A DNA stretch of 64,000 nucleotides from Auricularia sp. M13 (lineage: Eukaryota > Basidiomycota > Agaricomycetes > Auriculariales > Auriculariaceae). The DNA lies in contig CM073195.1 of assembly GCA_037042915.1 (NCBI GenBank), positions 3,162,001 to 3,226,000 of the forward strand, in the 5' to 3' direction. The position numbers and the translations under genes are program-made. This document shows positions 12,908 to 24,672 of the stretch, piece after piece. The notes beneath the pieces were generated by a model. That model made no database searches. It was not told the DNA's origin and saw only the letters and a list, made by a program, of their open reading frames with translations. Within the stretch, counting starts at the first letter, position 1, and the number at the start of each line of letters is the position of its first letter.

Positions 12908-14244
12908 ATGGCCACTGCAGTTCAACTGCCCACCGAAGTACTGCTGGACTGCTTCGAGCAGGCTATCGAGTCGCCTGCCTGGGAGCCCGATCGCAAGAAA
13001 AGCCACAAATTCCTGCTGGACTGTGCTCTGGTGTCGCGCGGTTGGACTGGTGCTGCGCAGGCTCTGCTCTTTCGCGAGGTCAAATTTCCAGAGAACGAGG
13101 ACGGGCCCGAGCAGGGCATCCGGCCGTATGTCCTGCGCCTGCTGGATACCATGAGCGCCCATCAGAAACGGGGCTCGCAGCTGGCTCTGGCCGTCAAAAG
13201 CCTCGCTCTGACTGTAGGCGTCGCTCCCAGCTACGACTACGAGGCCCGCGTAGATGTCGATGCCATTGGCTGTGATCTGCCGCTCCTTCTGCGCGTCCTG
13301 AATACGCTCAAGGCACTACACCATCTCGAACTGGCCACCTGCACTGGATGGATCGACCGCGACAAGTACCGCGCCGACCCAGCTAAGGCTGATCTTGTCC
13401 GTGAGACGTTCACCGACAAAGAAATGGCCGAGCTGAAGAACATCACGCATGTAAAAGCGCTGACGCTCAAGCTGACCGAGTTCGACATGCCACTCTTCGC
13501 GCAGCTGCTCGCCGCCTTCCCCGCCCTGACTTATCTAGATCTCACCGGCACCTATCACGTCTCCTTCGCGTCTGAAGACGCAGCGGGCGCACCCGGCGCG
13601 GCCGACCTGAGCAACTTGGCCTCGCTGCGCGAGCTGCGGACGGCGAGCGTGACAGTCGCAGCAGATTTTGCCCAGCGCGTCGGCCCAGAGTATCTCAAGG
13701 TCGAGACGCTGCACGTCGGCCAGCTGCCTGGGCTGCCTAAGATCGCGGCGTACAAGGCAACCCTCAAGCGTCTCGTCGTGAGCGACTGGTCGCGCATGCG
13801 CGCGTCGGACGACGAGGCCGCCGTCTCCGACGAGGAGCGTCGCTTCCCACGCCTGACCGAGCTGATCTTCACGGGCTCCGGCTTCCATGGATCGCAGACT
13901 GTATTGCACAGGCTCATCGGTCCCAGCCCCGTGCGTCATTTCGGCTTGCAGTTCGAGGCGACGCGCCTCGTCAGCTGCAGGGAGCTTGTCAAGCTCTATG
14001 AGGACATCCTCGGACCGCCCGGCACCAACAAGACTATCCGCTCCGTCACCGTGTATAGCTCCTCTATCCCATTCTATCTCCACCCCCTTGTGCCCGAGGA
14101 CGAAGTGCTCAAGAAGTTCAGGGAGGAGCGCGACTTCCCCATTGAGTGGTCCGACGACGTACGTTGCTTTCTTCTGTTCTTTGGATGTGGCTCATCTGCG
14201 CTTCACAGGCCGAGTTGATGGGCATACCCGGACTGCGTACCTAA
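12908..14244 (+). CDS. F-box-like / leucine-rich-repeat protein
   Basis: This looks like a substrate-recognition subunit of an SCF ubiquitin ligase, of the large and fast-evolving basidiomycete F-box-like set; the target is unknown. The N-terminus, LPTEVLLDCFEQA followed by CALVSRGWTGAAQALLF, matches the F-box helix pattern (LPxE, L-V-C/S-R-x-W). The body carries irregular leucine-rich units such as LHHLELATC, VKALTLKL, LTYLDLTGTYHVSF and LKRLVVSDW. It is almost one exon. A terminal GT-AG intron after DD at about 14159 gives the end AELMGIPGLRT, with TAA at 14242-14244. Without that splice the frame would close at 14218. About 430 residues is normal for this class. A plain LRR protein without a working F-box is possible. 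Confidence 0.75.
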
Positions 14245-14530
14245 TGACCGTGGCTTGTGAATGTATGTACCAATCGATTGTAGACCTAAACTTGTCGGAA
14301 AACTCGCAAAAGTCGTCGTGCTCTCAAAAATGCTAAGTAAATGTTTACACTTATTCGCCAGCCCAGCCCGTCTTCAGCAATTATTTTAACCTCGAAAAAT
14401 CGGAGCCCGTTTATCTGCTCATCTTGACGGCCTATGCTACATGATGGGGTCGGGGAAAGCTATACATCTGTCTAATTTTCGTTTGCGATTCGGTCAAAGC
14501 ATCGATAGTCCCAAGAAAAGAGCAAATCGC

Positions 14531-16716
14531 TCAGTGAATCGCACCCCAGCCAAGCACGCCGCCCCAGCACCTCCACATGCGGTGCACAACGGCAACCTTT
14601 TCCGTGCGGTCAATGTGCACGTCGGTGCTCTCAAGATCCTCGACGTCCTGCAAGAAGCCGTCGCGCAGCCGGCTCCCCTTGGGCAGGCAGGTCTCGCCAA
14701 AGCCGCGCAGCTGGTTCAGCGAGAGGAGGATCAGGCCCTGCGTGAGCGGCGTAAGCTCGTGCTTGCTGCCCGGCGTGGTCAGCAGCAGTCGTTCCACGCG
14801 GCTGCGAACGCGCGTAAGCAGTCAAATCAGGGTACAGGTGAGCGTCACCACGCACCGAACGGCCAAAAACGCCGCGGCGCGCTTCTGCTGGCCGCCATAC
14901 CGCCCGCGGCCGCGCGTGCCGCTCCAGGTGCGGAAGAGCCAGCCGCCGACGCCGTAGAGGATGGCCAGGCTGGGCGCGACGCCGACGAACGCGAAGGTGA
15001 GCTCCTGCGAGCGCAGCAGCTTGTCGATGCCCGACATCGCGACGTCCAGGTCGACCTTGGTCTTCTGCACCTGGATGAGCAGCGCGCGCACGAGCGAGCC
15101 GCCCAGCGCGGAGCGCACGGGCGTCTTCAGCTCCGCCTCGTACACGCGCAGCACGGGGCTCAGGTCGCCCGCGCGCACCTGCCGCGAGAGCTCGGCGAGC
15201 TGGTCGGGCGTGTATCCGAGCTTGTCGCGCGCGAGCGACTCGGCCATGCGTTCCAGAGACTGCAGCATTGTGTCAGCGGACGCGAATGAATGTGGGCCGC
15301 GGAGGAAACGTACCTCCATATCGGCCTTGAGCCCCTCGGGCGTGACGAGCCGCAATCCGTCCTCGCCACCCGTGCGGACGGTATCAAGGATGCTTTTTAC
15401 GGGCGCAACAACATATCCGCTCCAGAATCCCTTGATGGTCTCGACGGCATCGCGCAGCCCGACGCGTAGGCCGGCAGCATAATGGAAGCCGGCCCAGACG
15501 AGGGGCGGGACAAGCAGCAGGCGCGGCCACGCGCGCACGAGCGCCGGCGGGCGGCGCAGGTCCGCTAGGGCGTCAATGTGCGCGCTCTGGTGCGCGGGAA
15601 GGACGACGAGCGCGAGCTTGCGCAGCGTGGACGGCAGCGTGGGTGGAGCGAGCGACATCGCGCGCGCGCGCCCTGGCCCTGTCGGAGCGTTCGGCCGCGC
15701 CGGTGCGTGTTCGAGCACGAAGGAGTTCTTGAGCAGCTCCGCGAACGGCATGGGCGCCGCGGGGTCGAACGACGCGCGCATGCGTGCCAGGGCTCCGAGC
15801 AGCTCGGCACGCTCGTTGCGCAGGGCTTCGAGCGCACGGCGGTGGGCCTGGCATTCGGCTTGCGTGAGCGTGAGCGGCGAGGCGGATAGTGAGAGGTGCT
15901 TCGGCGCGCGTGGATAGGCCGCCGTGCGGAGTGCTGTTGGGCCCAGAGTGTTGCGGACAAGCTCGAGAATTGAGCGCGGGTTTCGAAGGGCGTCGGTGAA
16001 CGGGATGCCTTCGTGCAGCAGAGTCTGTGCAATGGTTTCCACGGCACGCTTCAATCGGACGGGCAGCACTGAAATATATATGAGCAATGAAACTCGCGCA
16101 TATGTTCGCGATACCATTCTACCGTAAAATGCCTTATAGTCATGCGGAATGCATAGACAGAGCTTAGCTCATTTGCTGCTTCTGAATTCACGCCAGGTAA
16201 TCTCTATGCAGCGATAGAAGACATAGCGGCGCTAATGCAGTAGCAGCAAAGGAGCTAAGCTCTACGTCTGCTTTCTGAGCGACTATAAGGCTCGTTATGA
16301 TAGAATGGTAGCATCAACACCATACGGGAGACATTGATGCACTCACTCGACACGAAATAAACGAGCGTATCCCAGTTGGATGTCTGCAAGTCTTCCCACC
16401 AGTTAAGTTCATCCTCGACTTCGAGCGCTTGCTTGAGCACAAGATCCATAGCGTCCTGGTACACGGTAATAGTAGCTGCGGCGTATGCTGCGCGGGCGAG
16501 CTCGCCGTCGTCGGGCTGGGCCAGCTCGCTCAACGAAGCAATTTGCTCGCGTTTGGAGACCGGCGACTTGTTCTGGGCAGAGAGGTCCGCATAGACTTCG
16601 CTCAGCTGTCTTTTCCGAGGCGTCTCTGCATTTTGGAGAGCTGCAGCGCCCTCGGGCGACTTTGGACGCGCGAGGAAGAGCAGGCGCTGCGTATGGTGCT
16701 GCACGAAGGTCGACAT
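14531..16716 (-). CDS. NCA2: Nuclear control of ATPase protein 2 (mitochondrial NCA2)
   Basis: NCA2 is a mitochondrial outer-membrane protein. In yeast it is needed for proper expression of the mitochondrial ATP6/ATP8 transcript. The start ATG at 16716 gives MSTFVQHHTQRLLFLARP. The first intron, 16069-16346, joins VYFVS to MLPVRLKRAVETIAQ. The conserved C-terminal NCA2 domain is clear: DALADLRRPPALV, a hydrophobic segment LLLVPPLVWAGFHYAAG, DAVETIKGFWSGYVVAPVKS, LERMAESLARDKLGYTPDQL, FVGVAPSLAILYGVGGWLF and RTWSGTRGRGRYGGQQKRAA. A further intron after ADME and another before RVERLLLTTPG keep the frame. The terminal exon ends LGWGAIH with its stop at 14531-14533. It is divergent from RPT5, with 183 bp between the two start codons. 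Confidence 0.9.
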
Positions 16717-16899
16717 GGTGCCGCGGCTATGATAAAAATTCCAGAATATGCATAAAGCAAGGATAATATACACCCTTACCACCGTCACGCGGAATTATTG
16801 AGTCACAGAAAATGAGCGAAGCGGCAGCGGGAGAGGAGCGCGTCGCAGACCGGCTACAGCCGACAACGCGCGTTCGCTCATCGTCCTGCCACTACCACC
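16717..16899. promoter_or_regulatory. Divergent promoter of NCA2 and RPT5
   Basis: Only 183 bp separate the two start codons, so both genes must share this regulatory interval. It contains AT-rich blocks near 16725-16770 and a pyrimidine stretch just before RPT5. I cannot point to a specific factor site. Confidence 0.6.
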
Positions 16900-18391
16900 A
16901 TGTCGTCTGCAGGTGCACCTCCGCCGAATCCGCCGCACAACGTCGGCGACAACGAGAAGGCTGCAGACGCGCCAGCTACTGCCGCTCAGCCTGCGCCAGA
17001 GGCCGCTATGGACACCACGCCCGACCCGCCGCCTGAGGACGACTTCAGCGACCTGCCTGAAGATATATTATCAGCCTCGACAGATGATATATTGACGAGA
17101 ATACGGCTCATTGACAATGATATCAAGGTATGCACTCAATTACTGCATCTTTTAAGTGCTGACGCTGCGCCAGGTCATGCGGTCAGAAACGTTGCGGCTG
17201 GGACACGAGCAGACGACGATGAAAGAGAAAATTCGAGACAACAAGGAGAAGATCAAGCAGAACAAGGTCCTACCGTATCTCGTCGCGAACGTAGTAGAGG
17301 TAATTATTGATTCATTACAAATTTACGTCGCGCGGGTGGCTTACTTTCTGTTAATTTAGATTCTGGACATGGACCCGGAGGGCGAGGAGGACGGCGCAAA
17401 TCAGGACCTGGACTCGATGCGCAAGGGCAAGTGCGCCGTCATCAAGACGTCGACGCGCCAGACTGTGTTCCTGCCGCTCATCGGCCTCGTGCCCGCCGCG
17501 GAGCTCAGGCCAGGCGACCTCATCGGTGTCAACAAAGACTCGTACCTCGTGCTCGACAAGTTGCCTGCCGAGTTCGACTCGCGTGTCAAGGCGATGGAGG
17601 TCGAGGAGCGCCCGACGGAGACGTATACCGACATCGGTGGCCTCGACAAGCAGATTGAGGAGCTCGCCGAGGCCATCGTCCTGCCGATGGAGCAGGCGGA
17701 CAAGTTCAAGAACCTCGGCATCAAGCCGCCCAAGGGCGTGCTCATGTACGGCCCGCCGGGCACGGGCAAGACGCTGCTGGCGCGTGCATGCGCGGCGCAG
17801 ACGAAGGCGTGCTTCCTCAAGCTCGCGGGGCCGTCGCTCGTGCAGATGTTCATCGGCGACGGCGCGAAGCTCGTGCGCGACGCGTTCGAGCTGGCCAAGG
17901 AGAAGGCGCCGGCGATCATCTTCATCGACGAGCTGGACGCGATCGGCACGAAGCGGTTCGACTCGGAGAAGAGCGGCGACCGCGAGGTGCAGCGGACGAT
18001 GCTCGAGCTGCTCAACCAGCTCGACGGCTTCTCGTCCGACGAGCGCATCAAGGTCATCGCCGCGACGAACCGCATCGACATCCTCGACCCCGCGCTGCTG
18101 CGGTCTGGCCGGCTCGACCGCAAGATCGAGTTCCCGCTGCCCAACGAGGGCGCGCGCGCGCGCATCCTCCAGATCCACAGCCGCAAGATGACCGTCAGCC
18201 AGGAGGTCAACTTTGACGAGCTCGCGCGGAGCACGGACGAGTTCAACGCGGCGCAGCTGAAGGCGGTGTGTGTCGAGGCCGGCATGATTGCGCTCCGCGA
18301 GGGCGCGACGAAGCTCGGCCACGAGCACTTCCTGAGTGGTATTGCCGAGGTGCAGAGCAAGAAGAAGCACGACTTGATGTACTTTGCTTAG
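16900..18391 (+). CDS. RPT5: 26S proteasome regulatory ATPase subunit 6A (Rpt5)
   Basis: Rpt5 is one of six AAA ATPases in the base of the 26S proteasome, which unfold ubiquitinated substrates and open the 20S gate. After an acidic N-terminus come a coiled-coil region ([18 protein letters not shown]), the OB-fold segment ([17 protein letters not shown]), Walker A GPPGTGKT, Walker [12 protein letters not shown], the second region of homology ([20 protein letters not shown]) and [17 protein letters not shown]. Two introns fit GT-AG, after DNDIK and after ANVVE. The rest is one exon ending at TAG 18389-18391. Length, about 450 residues, fits the family. The C-terminus is MYFA. In the usual hydrophobic-Tyr-X docking motif of Rpt5 the penultimate residue is Tyr; here it is Phe. 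Confidence 0.96.
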
Positions 18392-18559
18392 TTCGCGGCC
18401 CAGAGTTAATAGAGACGCTTGTGCAGGCGACTTGAAAGTATCATTTACAGTGGCCATTCGCATGTGTTGAATGTTACATTGACGAGGTTCAGTGTGAGGT
18501 TGGGCTCGGCGAGCGCCAGTCGGAAGCATTCCAAGTTTGCTTTCGCTCGCTTTTCCGCC

Positions 18560-19198
18560 ATGTCGCAGGCCGTGGGCAACGTACGCCTCGTCCGCCCCTT
18601 CTGCGCCTCGTCTCTTGCTCACGCTTTCTCCGCCTGCAGACTGCGCTGGCGTACGCGCGCGTGTGGCACCACGTCGACGCGTCGGACCGCGTGCTGGGCC
18701 GGCTGGCGTCGCGCATCGCGCAGGTGCTCATGGGCAAGCACAAGGCCATCTACGACCCCAGCAGTGCGTCCACCACGTCCCCCTAGCTCCTGCCCGCTCT
18801 GAACGTCACAGTCGACTGCGGCGACTACGTCGTCGTGACGAACGCGCGGCGCGTGATGGTCACCGGGCGAAAATCCGAGCAGATCGTCTACCGCAAGCAC
18901 ACGATGTACCCCGGCGGGCTCAAGGAGGTCTCGTACCGCGATATGATGCACAAGAAGCCGGATGAGGTGCCGTTCTCTTCATCCCGCTGTCTCTTGTCTC
19001 TTGGTGCTGATTTATGTTGTGTGCGCTCTGTGGTAGATTATCCGCCACGCTGTGTCGGGCATGCTGCCCAAGAACAAGCTGCGCCAGCGCCGGCTCGACA
19101 GGCTGCGCATATTCCCCGACACGGAGATGGGCCCGTTTAAGAACAATATTCTGAGACGGTGGGAGGACGGGACGTTGAATACTGCGCGGCCGCGGTAG
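18560..19198 (+). CDS. MRPL23: Mitochondrial ribosomal protein uL13m (MRPL23)
   Basis: This is a bacterial-type L13 of the mitochondrial large ribosomal subunit. The ATG at 18560 gives MSQAVGN, joined across an intron to [20 protein letters not shown], which matches yeast Mrpl23 in order and spacing. Later exons carry [58 protein letters not shown] and [20 protein letters not shown], ending with TAG at 19196-19198. Three GT-AG introns fit. It is the mitochondrial and not the cytosolic L13a (RPL16) form, because the WHHVDA start and the [17 protein letters not shown] block are bacterial in type. It is about 155 residues long. It follows RPT5 on the same strand with only 168 bp between them. 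Confidence 0.93.
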
Positions 19199-20374
19199 AC
19201 GCTTGTCCTTCCTTTCGTGGCTTGCTCTGCTGTATAGAATCAATCTCACTATTTCTCCCCTTTTATACGCCACGGCTCTTGGTATACTGGACGGTGCGAG
19301 GTCCGGCTCTCTGGGGCGACGGTTCGTGTGCGCGCAAACTCGGATACAATGGGCTCTGTTTTGATATCTTGCTTCAGGACTGTTGCTACATTCTCGCGAA
19401 CGCGAATCTGTGGTCCGGCAGCAACAGAAATGCATTTCAGCACGGCAGGAACTCATTCGCAATGGGGGAGATAACGCTCTAGTCTGCTCTGATATATCGC
19501 TGGTATACTTATTGCTGCTCTGGCCTTTGCTTTTGAACACTGCCTACGACTCGCCGGCGCACATACTACTCGAGATGAGCTGTATGTAACACGTCTCGGC
19601 GCGTCCTGCTCTGAATGGCGTTGCATTCTCCTGCCGGCGGCATCTCGTTCGAGGCCCACTCCCACAACGCCAGCCTGGAGCCCCAGGCCACGTCGGCCAG
19701 CATAGTATTTGGGGACTGGGATGCTACGGCGCGTTGCTGGCGTGCCCTGCTTCTGCCGTGCGCCTTGTGGCCGGAGGAGACGGGATGTAAGCTGCAGGCA
19801 CCATGGCGCTATTACGATCTCCGTGTCACCATTGAGGAAGGCGGTTCTCCCCACTCATCGTAAAGGACTCCACTCCCCCTGCGCTGTACTACGCGACTGG
19901 TCGGCCTAGGTACCTCGCACGCTACGAAACGTCCCTGCGCACAGCGCAGCAGCCACGAGCAGAAGGGATCTGCGGTGCAGGGAGCAGCAGCCGACCCTTC
20001 GTTCTGATTACCCCGCTTCGCGTGCTCTTGAGCGGGGTCTTTTGAGCATTCAAAAAGGCATTGTTTTACTCTGAGTTTGATGACAGCGAGCGAGCGAGAA
20101 TAGGTCACATGACTGCGAGTTCGACATCCATTGTCGATCCATCAGTGTGCCTTGCCTTCTCCGCGGAGAAGAGTGGTGCTCTGGTGGTAAGTCGTCGGAC
20201 TCGGAGGAAGTTCTGCCTGCTCTCACAGTTCGCTGCAATTTGAAGGTGCACCGTGAGTGCGTCGCGATACGGAGAGTTGGGTGTCAGTCCTAGTCTACGA
20301 CAGAAATATTGTTCCTGGCATATTCGGCCAAGAGACGGCCACTTTACATTACTCATCCTCCTGCAGAGCTCGCG
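19199..20374. other. Intergenic region, about 1.2 kb
   Basis: I find no recognisable protein here on either strand. Open frames near 19453-19863 are of low quality and overlap one another. No repeat or RNA gene stands out. Confidence 0.4.
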
Positions 20375-20697
20375 ATGAGACAGTCCGCCGTAAACTCCGA
20401 GACTTCGAATTCCGCCATCCCTGCGCACACCAAGTGCGATCTGTCAGCCCAAGTCCCCCCGGAGATAAGTACCATTGCCAAGCGAAATATTATCGAGCAA
20501 CAAAATGCGTGCTCCGTGCCCCACGCCAACTTCAAGCGCTCAGCTAGTAGGTGCGAATGCCCGTTGCTGACTAACGCTCAGATAACGAGTCAATCGCTCC
20601 TTCGAGTGACACCGGGTCCGAAGTTGTCGCACCCGATAAGGACGCTTTGTCGATCGTTGGCAAATTTTTTAGAATTGATTCTATGACTTGTCTATGA
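20375..20697 (+). CDS. Possible small two-exon gene of unknown function
   Basis: From ATG 20375 an open frame runs to 20546. There a donor-like GTAGGT is followed by a good branch site (CTAAC) and CAG at 20579-20581. Removing 20547-20581 joins the frame to an acidic tail (DTGSEVVAPDKDALSIVGKF) ending with TGA at 20695-20697. The predicted protein is about 95 residues, hydrophilic, with no signal peptide or known motif. The intron would be only 35 nt, shorter than others in this window, and the unspliced frame also stays open to 20686. It may be chance. I give no function. Confidence 0.25.
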
Positions 20698-21108
20698 CGA
20701 TAGTAGGATAGGCGACCGCTCCCGACGAGCGTCTGTGCTATCTCAGGGTTTCGAAAACTCTCGAAGCCACGTCGCTTCGGATGTTTTCTTTTGGACATCG
20801 GATTGCGTGAGGCCGCGGATATTGATTGATGTGCGAAAGCGACCATTATTGCGAGAGACGCAATGCAGCTCGCTCGATGGAAAATTGGCCTTGAGGATGA
20901 GCAGCGACGGGCCCAGAATCAGGGTGGGTGGGGTAGGGGGAGCAACTCCTTCCGGAGATTAGAATGCTTGGTAAGCGCAAGGCGCGTTGGCGCGGGGTTT
21001 GGGCTGACCGAGCAACAAGTGCAGCTGAAGGTTTAAAGGGAGGCCGCTCCGTGCGCCTGGCATGCCGCAGACCTCGTCCCCCCCGCCAACTTGACTCAGT
21101 CTCCCGCG
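20698..21108. other. Upstream region of the first MFS gene
   Basis: Promoter region of the MFS transporter gene at 21109. I see no coding sequence. Confidence 0.5.
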
Positions 21109-23252
21109 ATGCCCGCAGAAAAGCCGTCCGCCAACGCGTCCAAGTACCACACGCCCGCGTCGCCGGCGAAAAAAGTCGTGCTGCTCGCGCTGTTCTGCGT
21201 CGCCCAGTTCCTCGACGCGTTCAACATCAGGCACGCCCAATGAAACGCGTGCTCGTCGCCGCCTGACACGCGTCCGCAGCGCGCTCTTCTCCGCGATCCC
21301 TATCATGAGCGACGAGCTCGACCTGTCGCCGACCGAGAGCGTCTGGCTCGTCAGCGCGTACCAGCTGACCTTTGCCTCCTTCCTCCTCTGCGTGCGTCCC
21401 TGCTTTCCATTAATATTAATTATTCTGGCCATTAACTGACTTTTTTCTTTGTGGCAGTCCGGCAGAATCTCGGACGTCTACAACCCCAAGTACGCCTTCA
21501 TCGCCGGCGCCGTCGTCCTCGGCGTCTTTAGCATCATCGGAGGCCTCATGCCCAACACCATCGCCCTGCTCGTCATGCGCGCCCTCAGGTGAGTCCCACG
21601 CTCCGCCAACGCCACATGCGGCTCCCCGGCCCGACTCACGACCTGTTGCTTCCGCGCTGTACAGTGGCATCGCCGCGGCCCTGACCATCCCCTCCTCCCT
21701 CACGCTCCTCGTCCGCCTCTTCCCCGGCGAGCGTGAACAAGCTCGTGCTATTGGGATCTTTGGCGGCAGCGGCGCGCTGGGCAACGGTAAGTTTCCCATT
21801 CACTCACCGCCATCGCCTATCAGCGTTCTGACCGGCCAACCCTGCACAGTGCTTGGCCTTATCATTGGTGCGATCTTCATCGAGTACGCCAATTGGCACT
21901 GGGTGTTTTATCTCGCCGGCATCATCGCCATTCCTATTGGTGGCATATGTGCGCTCCTGGTCCCCCAACAGCCTGCTCCCGAGGATCTCTCGGAGCGCAG
22001 GCTGAGGAACCTCGACTTGCCCGGCATTGCTATTCTAACTTGTGAGAATCAACTGCTTTCAGTCTCATTGCGTCCTCACTGACGCTGTCTTCAGCGGCAG
22101 TAATCTTGGTCATCTTCGCGCTGACTGCCTCCGGCACAGAGGGCTGGAAGTCCCCCATGGTCCTCGCACCCCTCATAATTGGCATAATGCTCATCACGGC
22201 CTTCTTCGTCTGGGAGGCCTATTCCGACGAAAAATACGCTGCATTCCCCCCTAAGACCTGGAGATATCCTAACTTTGGCGTCTTGTTCGCTATCGCACTG
22301 TCCATCTTCCTTTGGTAAGCAAAACTATCTGCAATACTCCGAACGCTGATTGATAATCCTCCTACAGGTTCGTGAATGTATTCCTCGTCAAGGTCCAGCT
22401 GTGGCAAGATGTCTACAAGTGGAGCCCCATCCAGAGCGCGATCCACTTCCTGCCCATTGGGCTGGTCGCAGGTCCCATTACTATATTCGCCGAGCCGATC
22501 TGCAACAGGTTCGAGTACAAGTGGACGATCCTCCTCGCGCAGGGCCTCCTCATCATCTCGAGCGGCATTTTCCCCTTCGCAGACGAGAACACGGCCGTCT
22601 CGTACTGGAGCTACGACTTCCCCGCAATGGTCATCGGCGCGGCGGGTGGCGCGCTGCTCTTCGTCACCGCCAAGTAAGTAGCACTCTCATCTCTCACATT
22701 CAGAGTCGCGCCTCGTGGGCTGACACGCCGATTCATTTCACCAGCGTCGCGGTCTTCCACAACACGCCGGACGAGATCTCCGGGACAATCGGCGCGATCT
22801 TCAACTCGGCGCTGCAGCTGGGCTCGGCGGTGGGCTCGGCGATCGTCACGTCGCTCATGGCGGGCGTCGAGGCGTCGCACCCGCACAGCGCGTACGCCGG
22901 GCGCGCGGCGGCGTTCTGGTTCCTCTTTGCGCTGATGATCGTCGAGGCCGCCGCCGTGCTGCTGTTCTACCGCCCGGGCGACCACAAGCCCGCGGCGGCG
23001 GACAGCGACGCCGCGACGCTCGCGGACGCCGCGGATGGCGAGACGCTGAAGAAGCGCAGCAGCTCGGACGCGCCGCGCGCGGGCGGCACGGGCATCGACC
23101 TCGAGCGCGCGGACACGATGTACTCCGCGTGCGCGACGGCCGTGCCGTCCCCGCGCGGCGGCATAAGTCGCGCGTCCAGCGTGCAGGAGATCCGGCTCGA
23201 CGCGAAATCCGACACGGACAAGGACAAGGACAAAAGCGACTCGCAAGTCTAG
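21109..23252 (+). CDS. MFS transporter, DHA2-type (14-TM drug:H+ antiporter family), copy 1
   Basis: A plasma-membrane proton-coupled exporter of the major facilitator superfamily, close to fungal DHA2 multidrug or aminotriazole-type efflux proteins; the substrate is unknown. The N-terminus is short and basic, followed by VVLLALFCVAQFLDAFNI. Later blocks are ESVWLVSAYQLTFASFLL, SGRISDVYNPKYAFIAGAVV, GIAAALTIPSSLTLLVRLFP (motif C-like), YANWHWVFYLAGIIAIPIGG and WSPIQSAIHFLPIGLVAGPI. The last is FHNTPDEISGTIGAIFNSAL, the family's conserved late helix. The cytoplasmic tail is charged and ends DKSDSQV with TAG at 23250-23252. Seven or so short introns fit. One of them, 21231-21279, has a GC donor. 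The gene looks intact and is a tandem paralogue of the next gene. Confidence 0.9.
21231..21279 (+). other. GC-AG intron in MFS copy 1
   Basis: After AAC ATC AG the next bases are GCACGC, and the intron ends in CAG at 21277-21279. Splicing joins AG to CGCGCTC and gives ISALFSAIPIM, matching INALYSAIPIM in copy 2. Reading through gives an early stop. The paralogous intron in copy 2 has a GT donor. Confidence 0.75.
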
Positions 23253-24672
23253 ATTTTTCCTCCTCTTTTTTCGCTTTTGCTTTCACGCTCCCAGGGATAT
23301 TCTTACAAGATGTAACCTTACAATTGATGCAGCTAGACTCCCCTGCGACACGACACGGCCGTCCCGATAGATACGCACTACGCACTACGTACTAGGAACA
23401 TGTTACGAGGCCGCTGCTTGCAGTTGCGGGCCTCGACGAATAATATTAGATACTACGAGCTCTAGAATACAAAGAAATCAATGCGATGCGATGCCTTTCA
23501 TGGATTTGTTGAATCTGGGTGGATGGGCAGCACGTGATTTGTTTGTTTGTCCTGATACTCGTAATTCATCTTCGTCCTTCCCGCTCCGCGAGCAACTGGC
23601 AATCGACTGGTCTTGAGGATGGCCGAATGTTATTCATAGCGGAAAACAGAGAAGCATGTGCAGCCCTTGTCCTTGCGGCGCCTTGCAGTTCTGTCCACTC
23701 GCCATTGCCAACACCGGACTCCTGGCATGTCCTGGGTCCGAACGTCGGATTGGCACTTGCGCCGCAAGCTCCCTGCGCGCACGCAGAACTCTTCCCCGCC
23801 GTTCTGCCAATGACACGACAGCGCGAATGCCTGCGCACGCTGAGTACGTTGCGCACGACGCGCTTGTAATCCGAGGCCCCCGGCCGCTAGGCTAATCTCT
23901 GCTCCATTTCACCTCCTCAATACTTCCTCGCTCCGGGTTATTCTTACTACATGTAAACCTGCGTGATGCGGCTAGAGTCGCCATATAACGCCGCACGACG
24001 CCGATGGCAGCGGCGCAGTACTTACTGTAGTCTGAACTAGGGGACTTTATCGCTCCCAGTGCTGTATGACTACTCCAATCCATACATCACGACTACTGTG
24101 ACGCCCTGCTATGCGTGCAGAAGCGAGCCAGCTTCGCTTTCTCGCACATGGAACCTCAGTACCGGTTAGTCTACCTCAGAGCGACGTTAATACAGCGACC
24201 CCTCTTCCGGCGGTGCGGGCGGGGTCGCTGTAAGTACCGGTGTTGTTGGACGCAACGCAGCGCCGGAGCTCCCTGCTGAGTCATCCGCAGCCCGTCAACG
24301 GCAAGGACCGACCAGTTCCCACGCGCCGGTCCAACGCGATCCACAATGCACGATCTGCGCATCCAGCTTTGGAAAGGGGCAGAAGACGACCATTTTGAAC
24401 GCAAGGCCGAATCCAACAAAGCCCGTTACAAGAGAATGAAGAGGCGGCGTTATTGGCCGACTTAGTCAGTGCCCCGCGACTCTATCCGTAGGACCATTGC
24501 TAACTAATCACCTTGAATGCAGCGCTTCACGGCCACGCAACTTTTGGGATGCTTAGTCAGCAAGCCGGCATCCGTTTGATAGCCGGGTCTTCGCTGACTT
24601 AGCGGCGGCGATATTTTAAAGACCGGCTCCAACATTTGCGTCTCCCTTGTGCAGACAAGGCCTCTTCATCTC
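23253..24672. other. Spacer between tandem MFS copies, with a repeated 3' flank
   Basis: No intact gene is present. The sequence just after copy 1 (about 23255-23345) resembles a second block at about 23905-23990: both have a CT-rich stretch, then tattctta, then a tgtaa-containing stretch, then tgatgc followed by gctaga. This looks like a second copy of the 3' untranslated region of the MFS gene and may mark a lost intermediate copy. Confidence 0.4.

Noticed and set aside
14441-15289. Plus-strand open frame of 282 codons
   Set aside because: It is antisense to the NCA2 domain exons and has no motif.
17351-18622. Minus-strand open frame of 423 codons
   Set aside because: It is antisense to RPT5, whose protein is unmistakable. 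The composition is that of a reverse shadow.
20683-20697. CaaX-like end (MTCL) of the small gene as a pheromone precursor
   Set aside because: The cysteine is second from the end, not fourth, so it is not a prenylation box.
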